Source: JBGOUV01 sp041477815 (GTDB lineage Bacteria > Acidobacteriota > Terriglobia > Bryobacterales > JACQDG01). From it: a stretch of DNA of 11,622 nt. Positions 1-6,371 of this stretch are shown piece after piece; position 1 is the stretch's first letter; each line of letters begins with the position of its first letter. The stretch spans positions 1 through 11,622 of the forward strand of contig JBGOUV010000221.1 in the NCBI GenBank assembly GCA_041477815.1. The letters run 5' to 3'. The notes below the pieces were generated by a model. The model saw nothing but the letters and a program-made list of their open reading frames with translations, searched no databases and was not told the origin of the DNA. Both the position numbers and the translations under genes were made by a program.

Positions 1-282
1 CACCGCCACCCACACCGCGAGCAGAGTCGCCAGGGGCTCCCGTACCAGGTAGAGCAGCCCCACCACCGCGCCGCAGGCCGCCCACTCCCACCGCCGCACC
101 CGCTCCCGCAGCAACAGATACGCCGCCACGCCGGCCACCACCACCGCCAGCGCCGCCACGTACCAGGCGAAATGCGGCGTCCCCTTCCGGACCTCTTCGA
201 GATTGTTCCGGAACGCTACGGCGGAAGCCGCCACCACCACCACTACCCAGATCCAGGCTGCGGCGTCGCGCACGGCCGGCAT
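1..282 (-). CDS. Membrane protein, N-terminal part (runs off left edge)
   Basis: The 94 codons visible from the ATG at 282 are open to the window edge. They encode a strongly hydrophobic N-terminus with three likely membrane segments: residues about 8-24 (rich in W, V and A), about 39-58 and about 67-92, separated by short charged stretches (NNLEEVRKG and RERVRRWEW). The start overlaps the stop of the adenylate-forming enzyme gene as TGATG, so the two are almost certainly co-transcribed and translationally coupled. This suggests the membrane protein acts with that enzyme, for example in envelope or polymer modification, but this is inference from context. I do not recognise the family. I considered VanZ, O-antigen ligase and GT-C proteins, but no diagnostic motif lies in the visible part. 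Confidence 0.72.
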   Translation of the reverse strand, partial: MPAVRDAAAWIWVVVVVAASAVAFRNNLEEVRKGTPHFAWYVAALAVVVAGVAAYLLLRERVRRWEWAACGAVVGLLYLVREPLATLLAVWVAV

Positions 283-1862
283 CAGCCCTGGCCCCCGCCC
301 GGACCCAGCAGATGCAGCGGCATTACCTTGCCGGTGGTAGTCGTGTAGGGCTCGGCCAGCTCCACCTCCACCGCCTCCGCGTGCCGCCAGATCCGGGCGG
401 CCACCGCTCCTCCCCGGTACTGCCGGATTTCCTGCAGAAAACAAGCCCGCGCCGCTTCCGCCGCCAGACGCCCCACCCGCGGGCTCACCCGCAGCGTCAA
501 CTGCGTCTGGTTCTTCCCTTCCCGCTCCACTAACTGATAATCCCCCAGCCGGCCCCCCAGGCGCCGCGGCAGCGCCTCCTCCAGAATCCGTACGATGTTG
601 CCTCCCACCAGCGTCATCCCCTGCCCCGTCAGCTTGCCGAAACTGAAGATGTCCCGCACCCGCTCGGTCATGCCCGCGGCCTGGAACCGGCACCGGCACT
701 CCGCCTTCTCCACCACCCCCGCGTCGTCCATCTCGGTATTGATGAGCAGAATGGGGGCCATCGGCAGCAGGGTGGTGAACAGCAGGGAGTCCACTTCCAC
801 CTCGGACAGCGGCGCCACCCGCCGGTACGGCGTCACCGCCACCGCGTCCCGAAACAGGTGGACCGAGTTCCCCGTGCGCATTTGCCGGCAGGCGAATCCC
901 ACCGGCCCCACTTCATAGATCCAGTAGACCGGGCACACCCGCACCCCCGCCGCCTCCATCACCGCCCGCTTGGCCTCGGTTATGGCTTCGCCGGTGACCA
1001 CGAAGTGCGCCCCGCGGATATCCAGCCCCTGATCCTGCGCCGCCGCGGCGATCCGCGCCCCCGGACTGGCCAGCACGTACACCATGCACTCGCTGCTCCG
1101 GGCTCGTTGTTCGGCCACCCACCGCGCCACCGGCGTGAAGTCGTTCGGCGGCAAGTCGGTTGGATACGGCATCCGCGCCCCCAGCAGCCTCGCCCACGCT
1201 ACCAGTACCCGGGTGACCACCCGATAATGTCCGGAATCTCTCCACCCGCCGCTGACCGTGAACCACCGCTGCATGGGCTCGCCCAGGTGCGCGAGCACCA
1301 GGGAATTCGTGAACGCCGCCGCATCCGGAAGGATGGACATCGTCACCGCCCGCGCGGCGTGCTCCCATCCATGCTCCCGAGCCAGCAACTTCCAGTACGC
1401 CTCCCGATAGCGCAAGAACTCCGCGCTCGGACGCGACCGCGTCCGCCGGCTCCGGCTCCCGCTCGAACGACCCTCCAGCAGTCCCTTTACCAGCGGATTC
1501 AAGAAAGACCGCTCATCGGAAGCAATCTCCCGCCCGGCCCGCACGATCGGCGTCTTCCCCTTGAATTCATCGTGGGTCAGGTATACCCCGGCCCGATGCA
1601 ACTGCGCCAGCGCGCCTTCCAACCCGTCGCGCCGGACGGCCTCCTGGAGGTCCTCATACCCACACCCGGCCAGCCGAAACATCCGGCCGTAGGGATGTTG
1701 TTCGTTGGCGAAGACCGCCCGCCGCAGGGTGTCGAGCCACCGCGACTCCCGCTGGGCCATCTGCTCGCGCAGCAGAAGCTCCGGATCCGCCAACCGGGGC
1801 GACCGCAAAAACCGGTACACCCCCAGCCCCATGCGCGCGTAATAACCGGCCTCACGCAGCAT
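282..1862 (-). CDS. PaaK/CapK-like adenylate-forming enzyme (ANL superfamily)
   Basis: A 526-residue protein resembling phenylacetate-CoA ligase/CapK-type members of the ANL superfamily, which activate a carboxylic acid with ATP and pass it to CoA or another acceptor; its substrate is unknown. With numbering from ATG 1862, the phosphate-loop position reads SSGSRSRRT (133-141), arginine-rich where the family usually has Gly/Thr. YWIYEVGPVG (313-322) fits the aromatic-Glu-Gly adenylate motif, and NTEMDD (375-380) the ribose-binding Asp region. IRSF-KLTG-type sequence (FSFGKLTGQGM, from 406) leads into the small C-terminal domain, and TTTTGK with K512 fits the catalytic lysine near the end. A further upstream GTG at 1907 would add 15 residues, but it overlaps a perfect TATAAT. 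ATG 1862 has AAAGGA 12 nt upstream and fits where family homology begins. It overlaps the downstream membrane-protein gene, suggesting joint function. Confidence 0.75.
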   Translation of the reverse strand: MLREAGYYARMGLGVYRFLRSPRLADPELLLREQMAQRESRWLDTLRRAVFANEQHPYGRMFRLAGCGYEDLQEAVRRDGLEGALAQLHRAGVYLTHDEFKGKTPIVRAGREIASDERSFLNPLVKGLLEGRSSGSRSRRTRSRPSAEFLRYREAYWKLLAREHGWEHAARAVTMSILPDAAAFTNSLVLAHLGEPMQRWFTVSGGWRDSGHYRVVTRVLVAWARLLGARMPYPTDLPPNDFTPVARWVAEQRARSSECMVYVLASPGARIAAAAQDQGLDIRGAHFVVTGEAITEAKRAVMEAAGVRVCPVYWIYEVGPVGFACRQMRTGNSVHLFRDAVAVTPYRRVAPLSEVEVDSLLFTTLLPMAPILLINTEMDDAGVVEKAECRCRFQAAGMTERVRDIFSFGKLTGQGMTLVGGNIVRILEEALPRRLGGRLGDYQLVEREGKNQTQLTLRVSPRVGRLAAEAARACFLQEIRQYRGGAVAARIWRHAEAVEVELAEPYTTTTGKVMPLHLLGPGGGQG

Positions 1863-1895
1863 GCCGGTGATCAGTCCTTTCTGGATGCAAGCGAC

Positions 1896-1901
1896 ATTAT
1901 A
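1896..1901 (-). promoter_or_regulatory. Perfect -10 box (TATAAT) of the adenylate-forming enzyme gene
   Basis: On the minus strand the hexamer TATAAT lies 33 nt before ATG 1862, predicting transcription start near 1889 and a leader of about 28 nt containing AAAGGA (1880-1875). No good -35 is visible. If real, the GTG at 1907 is upstream of the transcript and cannot be the start codon. It lies back to back with the mobA promoter. Confidence 0.5.
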
Positions 1902-1932
1902 AACCACCGCCGGGAACGGGATCCCTCGCGCC

Positions 1933-1941
1933 TGCTACAAT
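1933..1941 (+). promoter_or_regulatory. Extended -10 (TGC-TACAAT) of mobA, leaderless arrangement
   Basis: TACAAT at 1936-1941, preceded by TG one base before it (an extended -10), ends only 6 nt before the mobA ATG. There is no Shine-Dalgarno in the 6-nt gap (CGCTTC). A start at the usual distance from the -10 would fall on or next to the ATG, so the mRNA is probably leaderless. Confidence 0.5.
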
Positions 1942-1947
1942 CGCTTC

Positions 1948-2538
1948 ATGCCTCCTGCCACCGCCGGCTACGTCCTGGTCGGCGGCCGCTCCAGCCGCTT
2001 CGGCTCCGACAAGGCTCTCCTCGACTGGCACGGCCAGCCTTTGGCCCTCCATGTAGCGGAAAAGGTGCGCCAAGCCGCCGGCTCCATAACCCTGGTAGGC
2101 AATCCCGACCGTTACCAGCACCTGGGCCTCCGCCTCCTTGCCGACCCCCTCCTCCACCACGGCCCCCTGGCCGGGCTCCAAGCCGCCCTGGCCCACACCA
2201 CCTCGGCATGGAATCTAGTAGTAGCCTGCGACATGCCTAACCTGACAACTGCCTTCCTGACCTACCTGCTCGAGACCGCCCAGGCCAGCAATCCCGACAT
2301 CCTTCTTCCCCAAGGTCTCCAAGACCGCCCCGAACCCTTGTGCGCCGTTTACCACCAACGCTGCCGGGAGGAGATTCAGTCCGCCCTGGCCCAAGGTATC
2401 CACAAGATGACCGCAGCCTTCACCCGCCTGCGCGTTCTCCTGCTCCCCATCGCCGACCATAGTCTCTTCGCCAACCTGAACACCCCCGCAGACCTTCCAG
2501 ACACCCCTGCTGTCCTCCCCTCGGTCATACGGGACTAG
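1948..2538 (+). CDS. mobA: Molybdenum cofactor guanylyltransferase MobA
   Basis: A 196-residue cytoplasmic nucleotidyltransferase that joins GMP from GTP to molybdopterin (Mo-MPT), giving the guanine dinucleotide cofactor. The N-terminal nucleotide loop is VGGRSSRFGSDK (residues 11-22), matching the family pattern GGxSxRxGxDK, with V11 where Ala is common. GPLAGL occurs at 72-77, the metal-binding Asp is in ACDMP (D95), EPLCAVY lies in the middle, and the C-terminal NLNTPAD is at 176-182. Length is normal for MobA. It is transcribed divergently from the adenylate-forming enzyme and followed by a decayed toxin-antitoxin module, so it is probably a single-gene unit. MocA (cytidylyl) is a possible alternative for this fold, but the NxNTPAD ending favours MobA. 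Another cofactor-related gene lies at 4687. Confidence 0.88.
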   Translation: MPPATAGYVLVGGRSSRFGSDKALLDWHGQPLALHVAEKVRQAAGSITLVGNPDRYQHLGLRLLADPLLHHGPLAGLQAALAHTTSAWNLVVACDMPNLTTAFLTYLLETAQASNPDILLPQGLQDRPEPLCAVYHQRCREEIQSALAQGIHKMTAAFTRLRVLLLPIADHSLFANLNTPADLPDTPAVLPSVIRD

Positions 2539-2585
2539 AGGGGAAGACACCACCGCAGGATTTTGGTGTCGAGGACGACCCTCAC
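2535..2585 (-). pseudogene. Truncated VapC/PIN toxin remnant (first 16 codons)
   Basis: A GTG at 2585 overlaps the antitoxin stop as GTGA, the usual arrangement in Phd/VapC operons. It encodes VRVVLDTKILRWCLPL and then a TAG formed by the same CTAG that ends mobA. The VVLDT-x-ILxW pattern matches the start of PIN-domain toxins (typically LLDTHILLWWL), including the first catalytic Asp. His of DTH is replaced by Lys. The remaining roughly 110 residues are missing, apparently lost at the junction with mobA. Confidence 0.6.
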
Positions 2586-2810
2586 CGCTCCAGGAACTCC
2601 TGCGGTTCAGAGGCGGTCAAGGGCGAGTCCCAGCCTTCCCGCAGGGCGATCTTCCCTTTCGCGCTCCCGAAGACCCGTTGGCGGCGCTTCTCCCAGCTCT
2701 ACGACAAGGGTGCCGGGGTGCGCCATGATGATGCTCTCACCCATCACCAGGCCCGTTCGGTGAGCCGGGACAGATTCGTTCTTGGCTTCGTGAGTGTTCA
2801 CTTGGCTGCG
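2582..2810 (-). pseudogene. Frameshifted Phd/YefM-type antitoxin remnant
   Basis: Read on the minus strand, pieces of a Phd-family antitoxin appear in order but in different frames. VNTHEAK begins at GTG 2801. TNLSRLTERA follows only after a one-base shift near 2780 (an apparent extra A). VMGESIIMAHPGT returns to the first frame near 2745-2752. After another shift near 2690-2702 come EKRRQRVFGSAKGKI and LREGWDSPLTAS, ending LER-stop at 2582. Phd-type antitoxins have this order: VNTHEAKTxLSxL, then AGExIxIARxGxPVA, then a Gly-Lys-rich tail. RSQ codons upstream (2802-2810) probably belong to the original N-terminus, whose start codon is lost. The intact protein would have repressed its own operon and neutralised the VapC toxin encoded next. 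The longest in-frame stretch (64 codons) is not a functional antitoxin. Confidence 0.72.
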
Positions 2811-2826
2811 GCAAGCGGTCTACAAT
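2797..2826 (+). promoter_or_regulatory. argC promoter, leaderless-type
   Basis: TACAAT at 2821-2826 is a good -10, with TTCACT at 2797-2802 (4 of 6 matches to TTGACA) 18 bp upstream. The -10 ends 8 nt before the argC ATG, leaving at most one or two untranslated bases. The gap contains GAAGG, but this would not be in the mRNA. It overlaps the 5' end of the decayed antitoxin on the other strand. Confidence 0.5.
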
Positions 2827-2834
2827 GAAGGTTT

Positions 2835-3812
2835 ATGCCCAGGGCACGGATCGGGATTGTCGGCCACAGCGGCTATAGCGGGGCCGAACTGGTGAAGATT
2901 CTGCGGAGGCATCCTCACGCGGAACCGGTCTTGTTCGACCATCGCGCCGACGGCGGAGGCGACGCGGCCTGGTCCCCGGAGGCCCTGCGGGAGCACAAAA
3001 TCGTTCTCCTGTTTCTGGCCACGTCGGCGGAAGTGTCGATCGAGTTGGCGCCGGTGGCTCTGGACCAGGGTGTTAAGGTCGTCGACCTGAGCGGCGCGTT
3101 CCGGCTGCGGACGGCGGAAAATTACCAGCGCTGGTACGGGGCCGAGCATGCGCGCCCGGATCTGCTGGCCGAGGCCGCTTACGGTTTGCCGGAGTTCTGG
3201 CGGGAGCGGATCCGGGGGGCGCGCCTGGTGGCGAACCCCGGCTGTTATCCGACAGCGGCCAGCCTGGCGCTCGAGCCGCTGGTGAAGGCCGGGGTGATCG
3301 AGCGCGCGGCCGGCGTGGTCTGCGACGCCAAAAGCGGGGTCAGTGGGGCGGGCAAGAGGCCCACTGCGAAGACGCATTTCGGCGAGGTGGCGGAGAATCT
3401 TTCGGCCTATGCGGTGCTGGAGCACCGGCACGTCCCTGAGGTATTGCTGAATACAGGTATCAAAGAGTCGGAACTGAGCTTCACAGCCCAGCTCCTGCCG
3501 GTGCACCGGGGCATCCTGGAGACCATCTACTTCCGGGCGAACCGGGCGTTGGAGGCGGGCGAGGTAGTCGGGATCTACCGGCAGCGCTACGCCACGGAGC
3601 CGTTCCTGCGCCTCTATACGGACGGGAAGCTGCCGGACCTGCACGCCGTGGCCCATACCAACTTCTGCGACATTGGCGTGAAGGCCGATCCCGCCAGCCG
3701 GCGCGTGGTGGTGGTGGCGGCGATCGACAACCTGGTCAAAGGCGCGGCCGGACAGGCGATTCAGAACATGAACCTGCTTCTGGGATGGGCGGAGACCGAG
3801 GCCTTGCTGTGA
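2835..3812 (+). CDS. argC: N-acetyl-gamma-glutamyl-phosphate reductase ArgC
   Basis: A 325-residue cytoplasmic enzyme that reduces N-acetylglutamyl phosphate with NADPH to the semialdehyde, the third step of arginine synthesis. The Rossmann nucleotide loop is GIVGHSGYSGAEL (residues 7-19). The catalytic cysteine is C137 in ANPGCYPTAA, followed by KSGVSGAG. H199 in HRHVPE fits the catalytic histidine. LLPVHRGILETIY and the C-terminal DNLVKGAAGQAIQNMNL are standard family signatures, and the length is normal for the short (type 1) ArgC. Its stop overlaps the argB start as GTGA, so it forms an argCB operon. No other arg genes (argJ, argD, argF) are visible nearby. Confidence 0.95.
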   Translation: MPRARIGIVGHSGYSGAELVKILRRHPHAEPVLFDHRADGGGDAAWSPEALREHKIVLLFLATSAEVSIELAPVALDQGVKVVDLSGAFRLRTAENYQRWYGAEHARPDLLAEAAYGLPEFWRERIRGARLVANPGCYPTAASLALEPLVKAGVIERAAGVVCDAKSGVSGAGKRPTAKTHFGEVAENLSAYAVLEHRHVPEVLLNTGIKESELSFTAQLLPVHRGILETIYFRANRALEAGEVVGIYRQRYATEPFLRLYTDGKLPDLHAVAHTNFCDIGVKADPASRRVVVVAAIDNLVKGAAGQAIQNMNLLLGWAETEALL

Positions 3813-4579
3813 AGCTGCTGGTCAAGCTGGGCGGCACGCTGCTCGATTCCGCCGGCAGCCGCGGGCGGCTGGCCCCCGAGATTGCCGCGTTGGTGGGGCA
3901 GGCCCACCAGGTGGTAGTGGTCCATGGAGGCGGCAAGCAACTGACTCGCTACCTGACTCAGCGGGGCGTGGAGAGCCGGTTTGTGGGGGGATTGCGGGTG
4001 ACCACGCCGGAGACCCTGGAAGCGGTTGTGAAGATTCTTGCGGGGCAGGTGAATACCGAACTCGTAGCCGTACTAGTCCGGGCGGGGGCGCGCGCGGTGG
4101 GCTTGACCGGGGCCGATGACGGGCTGGTTCGGGCGGTCCGTATGGCGCCCGAATTGGGGGCGGTGGGGAAAGTCGAGCGGGCTCGGGCGGAGCTGCTGGA
4201 GCTGCTCACCGGACACGGGTACTTGCCGGTGGTGGCCTGCCTGGCAGGGGGGGCTCAGGGGGAGCTATACAATGTCAATGCCGACCAGATGGCGGTAGCC
4301 TGCGCGGTGGCTTTTCAGGCCGACCGGCTCATCTTTCTGACCGACGTGGAAGGGGTCCTGGACGGGGACCAGCGGCTCCTCCCGGAGCTGACCGCGGCCG
4401 CAGCCTTGGAGCTCATCGAGCGCGACGTGGCCCAGGGCGGGATGGAGGCCAAGCTGCGAGCCTGCGTGGCGGCGGTGGGGCAGGGAGTGGGCGAAGTTCA
4501 AATCGGCCCGGGGGCTCGCGCCGGAGTCCTGGAGGAACTGCTCCGGGGCCGGGCGGTGGGGACCACCGTCCGCCGCTGA
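3809..4579 (+). CDS. argB: Acetylglutamate kinase ArgB
   Basis: A 256-residue amino-acid kinase that phosphorylates N-acetylglutamate with ATP, the step before ArgC. Starting at GTG 3809 gives MKLLVKLGGTLLD, which matches the family N-terminus with the phosphate-binding K-x-GG. The GTGA overlap with the argC stop supports this start. An in-frame ATG at 3785 would add an unmatched eight-residue MGGDRGLA extension. VVVHGGGKQ follows the first strand, then VGLTGADDGL, the substrate-binding YNVNADQMA, and the ATP-site sequence FLTDVEGVLD with GGMEAKL. It ends GTTV, as ArgB often does. I see no N-terminal helix of the kind linked to arginine feedback in hexameric ArgB, so this could be the arginine-insensitive dimer form; that is inference. 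A LysZ role is less likely with argC next to it and no LysW gene seen. Confidence 0.93.
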   Translation: MKLLVKLGGTLLDSAGSRGRLAPEIAALVGQAHQVVVVHGGGKQLTRYLTQRGVESRFVGGLRVTTPETLEAVVKILAGQVNTELVAVLVRAGARAVGLTGADDGLVRAVRMAPELGAVGKVERARAELLELLTGHGYLPVVACLAGGAQGELYNVNADQMAVACAVAFQADRLIFLTDVEGVLDGDQRLLPELTAAAALELIERDVAQGGMEAKLRACVAAVGQGVGEVQIGPGARAGVLEELLRGRAVGTTVRR

Positions 4580-4679
4580 AAACTACACAAAAAGATTATG
4601 AGATTAAAGCCATTCTTTTAGCACTATATCTCTGTATAATGCGAGTGGTAATTTAAGAATGATCCAAGGTATAGGGAGG
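4580..4679 (+). promoter_or_regulatory. AT-rich promoter region and RBS of the MoeA-like gene
   Basis: This 107-bp gap is strikingly AT-rich compared with everything around it. A perfect TATAAT lies at 4635-4640, with a weak -35 candidate around 4612-4618. Transcription would start near 4647, giving a leader of about 40 nt with a canonical Shine-Dalgarno GGGAGG at 4674-4679, 7 nt before ATG 4687. This differs from most other genes here, which seem leaderless. Confidence 0.6.
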
Positions 4680-4686
4680 CGCATCG

Positions 4687-5658
4687 ATGAAAATGCAGGC
4701 CGTGGAGGTGAAGGATTCTCTCGGCCGCCTCCTGTTCCATCCCATTTTCCGGGCGACCGGAAAGAAGCTGATGGCCAAAGGGCATCTGCTAAGCGAAGAG
4801 GACCTCCGTTTGCTTAACGCGGAGGGTCTCGATCGCGTGTGGGTGGCCGAGCTGGAACAGGGCGAAGTCGGCGAAGACTACGCCGCCAGTGTCATCGCTT
4901 CGGACGTGGGCTGCGGAAGCCTGGAAATCCGAATGGTGGCCGGCGGGCGTGCCAATTTGATGACCACAGAAAGCTGTTGCATGCTGGTGGATGACGTGCT
5001 GTTGCGCGACATCAACCAGGAGGGGTGTGTGGCGGTGGCGACGAGCTCCAACTTCTCGTACGCGCCGGCGGGCCAGCGGGTGGCTACGGTGAAAACCATG
5101 CCCTTCGCAGTGTTGCAACACCACATGGAAAGCACCCGCACGCTGCTGCGGGAGCGGGGACCGATTCTGCAGGGGCGTCCCATCCGGACGCCGGTGGTGG
5201 CGGTTCTTTATACGGATCCGCACCAGGGGGATCGGGCCAAAACGCTGTTTGAAGGGATTATGCGGACCAGACTACAGCGGCTGGGCACGGCGGCGAGTTT
5301 TGTCCTGTGCTCGCTCGAGGACGAGGCGGCGGTCGCCCGGTCCCTGGAGCACCTGCTGCGCTCCCGTCCCACCGTAGTGTTAATCGCTTCTACTACCGCC
5401 CCCGCGGGGCCCGCCGACACGGTGGGCTGCGCCATGGGGCGCACGGGCTGTCAACTGGAGCGGTTCCTCGCTCCCGTCGAACCCGGCAATCTGCTGCTGC
5501 TTGCTTACGCGGGTGACGTCCCCGTAGTATCTGCCCCAGGATGTTTCAGGTCACCCAAACTCAACGTAGTAGACCTTCTGCTCCCACCCTTACTCGCCCG
5601 CTATCGGGTTAGCGGACCCGAGGTGGCCGGTCTCGGTCACGGCGGGTTGCTGCAGTAG
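4687..5658 (+). CDS. MoeA-like molybdopterin-binding protein
   Basis: A 323-residue cytoplasmic protein of the stand-alone MoeA-like/MoCF-type molybdopterin-binding group. The N-terminal part (1-65) has the signature seen in these proteins and in the MoeA-like half of cofactor cytidylyltransferase fusions: LLFHPI, GKKLMAKGHLLSEEDLRLL, and then a V-AELEQGEVGEDYAA stretch. The C-terminal half is the MoCF-like domain: VLIASTTAP followed by DTVGCAMGRTG (D244 onward), VEPGNLLLLAYAGDVPV, and APGCFRSPKLNVVD (G285-N293). It probably binds molybdopterin or an intermediate during cofactor insertion or maturation; the exact reaction is unknown. It is too short and lacks the four-domain layout of true MoeA. 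It follows argCB but has its own promoter, and mobA lies 2.1 kb upstream. Confidence 0.78.
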   Translation: MKMQAVEVKDSLGRLLFHPIFRATGKKLMAKGHLLSEEDLRLLNAEGLDRVWVAELEQGEVGEDYAASVIASDVGCGSLEIRMVAGGRANLMTTESCCMLVDDVLLRDINQEGCVAVATSSNFSYAPAGQRVATVKTMPFAVLQHHMESTRTLLRERGPILQGRPIRTPVVAVLYTDPHQGDRAKTLFEGIMRTRLQRLGTAASFVLCSLEDEAAVARSLEHLLRSRPTVVLIASTTAPAGPADTVGCAMGRTGCQLERFLAPVEPGNLLLLAYAGDVPVVSAPGCFRSPKLNVVDLLLPPLLARYRVSGPEVAGLGHGGLLQ

Positions 5659-5703
5659 GACAGGGCCTCCGGGCCTGTCCGGGGCGGGTCGCAAGGCCCG
5701 CCC
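5658..5703. terminator. Two adjacent GC-rich hairpins between convergent genes
   Basis: Hairpin one spans 5658-5680: GGACAGG pairs with CCTGTCC around a 9-nt loop, starting on the last base of the MoeA-like stop codon. Hairpin two spans 5682-5703: GGGCGGG pairs with CCCGCCC around an 8-nt loop. They sit between convergent genes and could stop transcription from both sides, but neither strand has a T tract, so they are not classical intrinsic terminators. They may instead be an interspersed REP-like palindrome pair. Confidence 0.5.
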
Positions 5704-5747
5704 TGCCGGTTCCGCGCTCCCGACCGGAGCGACTAGTTCTTGGACCC

Positions 5748-6218
5748 TCAGCCCGCGCGGAAGGCTTCCACCCGTTCGTCCTTGTGGAACAACTCCACCG
5801 CCCCGGCCCGGCGGGCGATCGCCTCCAGGTCGGCCTTTACGAAACCCACGGAGGCGAGCGAGATTTTGCCGTCGGGCTCGACCCAGACCAGCGACGGGAC
5901 GTGCGTCAGGCCGTAGGCGTTCGACACCGGGTAGTCCTCGGACGCCGCATCCAGCAGCACCGGGAAGGTCACTCCAAATTGGCGGTTGAACTGCTCCGTG
6001 CTGCGCTGGTTGTCCTGCGAGATGCCGAAGATCCTCGCCGGACTGTTCCGGAAACGCTCCAGGAAAGGAAACGTGTACTGGCAGGTGGGGCAGGAAACCT
6101 TGAAGAATGCCAGCAGCACGGGTCCCTGGGCGAGCAGGGCTTGCAGGGACTGGGGAGCGCCCCGGAGGTCGGGCAGGGTGAATGCGGGCGCGGCGGCGCC
6201 TGGTTTCAGGATGGCCAT
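5748..6218 (-). CDS. AhpC/TSA-type redoxin with CPTC active site
   Basis: A 156-residue thioredoxin-fold protein of the AhpC/TSA-TlpA group. It begins PGAAAPAFTLPDLRG, typical of peroxiredoxin-like proteins, followed by a beta strand and the redox motif FFKVSCPTCQ (C43, C46). The cis-proline is in THVPSLVWVEPDG (P108). The CxxC arrangement is that of thiol-disulphide reductases (TlpA, ResA) rather than the single peroxidatic Cys of classical peroxiredoxins, so it more likely reduces disulphides or acts as a bacterioferritin-comigratory-like protein. No signal peptide or membrane segment is visible, so it should be cytoplasmic. It lies downstream of the polysaccharide deacetylase on the same strand with a 153-bp gap and its own possible promoter. 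No partner is apparent. Confidence 0.82.
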   Translation of the reverse strand: MAILKPGAAAPAFTLPDLRGAPQSLQALLAQGPVLLAFFKVSCPTCQYTFPFLERFRNSPARIFGISQDNQRSTEQFNRQFGVTFPVLLDAASEDYPVSNAYGLTHVPSLVWVEPDGKISLASVGFVKADLEAIARRAGAVELFHKDERVEAFRAG

Positions 6219-6225
6219 GCAGGTT

Positions 6226-6231
6226 AGTTTA
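6226..6231 (-). promoter_or_regulatory. Possible -10 (TAAACT) of the redoxin gene
   Basis: TAAACT on the minus strand ends 7 nt before ATG 6218, the same short spacing as at mobA and argC. No Shine-Dalgarno lies in the gap (AACCTGC). No convincing -35 is seen. Confidence 0.35.
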
Positions 6232-6275
6232 GCCTACCCGGTGAAACAAACCCAGCGGCGGCGCTCATTACGTGG

Positions 6276-6299
6276 GCAGGAGACTCTCCTGCGAAGGAG
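6276..6299. other. Overlapping alternative hairpins in the 153-bp gap
   Basis: GCAGGAG and CTCCTGC (6276-6292) form a perfect 7-bp stem around ACT. The same CTCCT can instead pair with AGGAG at 6295-6299 around a GCGA loop. There is no T tract. It may end deacetylase transcription on the minus strand or be a minor regulatory structure. I see nothing else between 6232 and 6371. Confidence 0.3.
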
Positions 6300-6371
6300 T
6301 TTGGCGGTCCTGGTAGTCGTGGCACTCCGGTCCCGGCCGGCGTGGAGCTGGGGCGACACCAGACAAGAACG

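Noticed and set aside
858..2240. Long plus-strand open frame of 460 codons opposite the adenylate-forming enzyme
   Set aside because: Low-complexity Pro/Arg/His-rich translation typical of an antisense shadow in GC-rich DNA; the minus-strand protein has clear family motifs.
2607..2801. Intact 64-residue hypothetical protein on the minus strand
   Set aside because: The frame mixes in-frame and out-of-frame antitoxin segments; the family signature is recovered only by changing frames, so it is a pseudogene.
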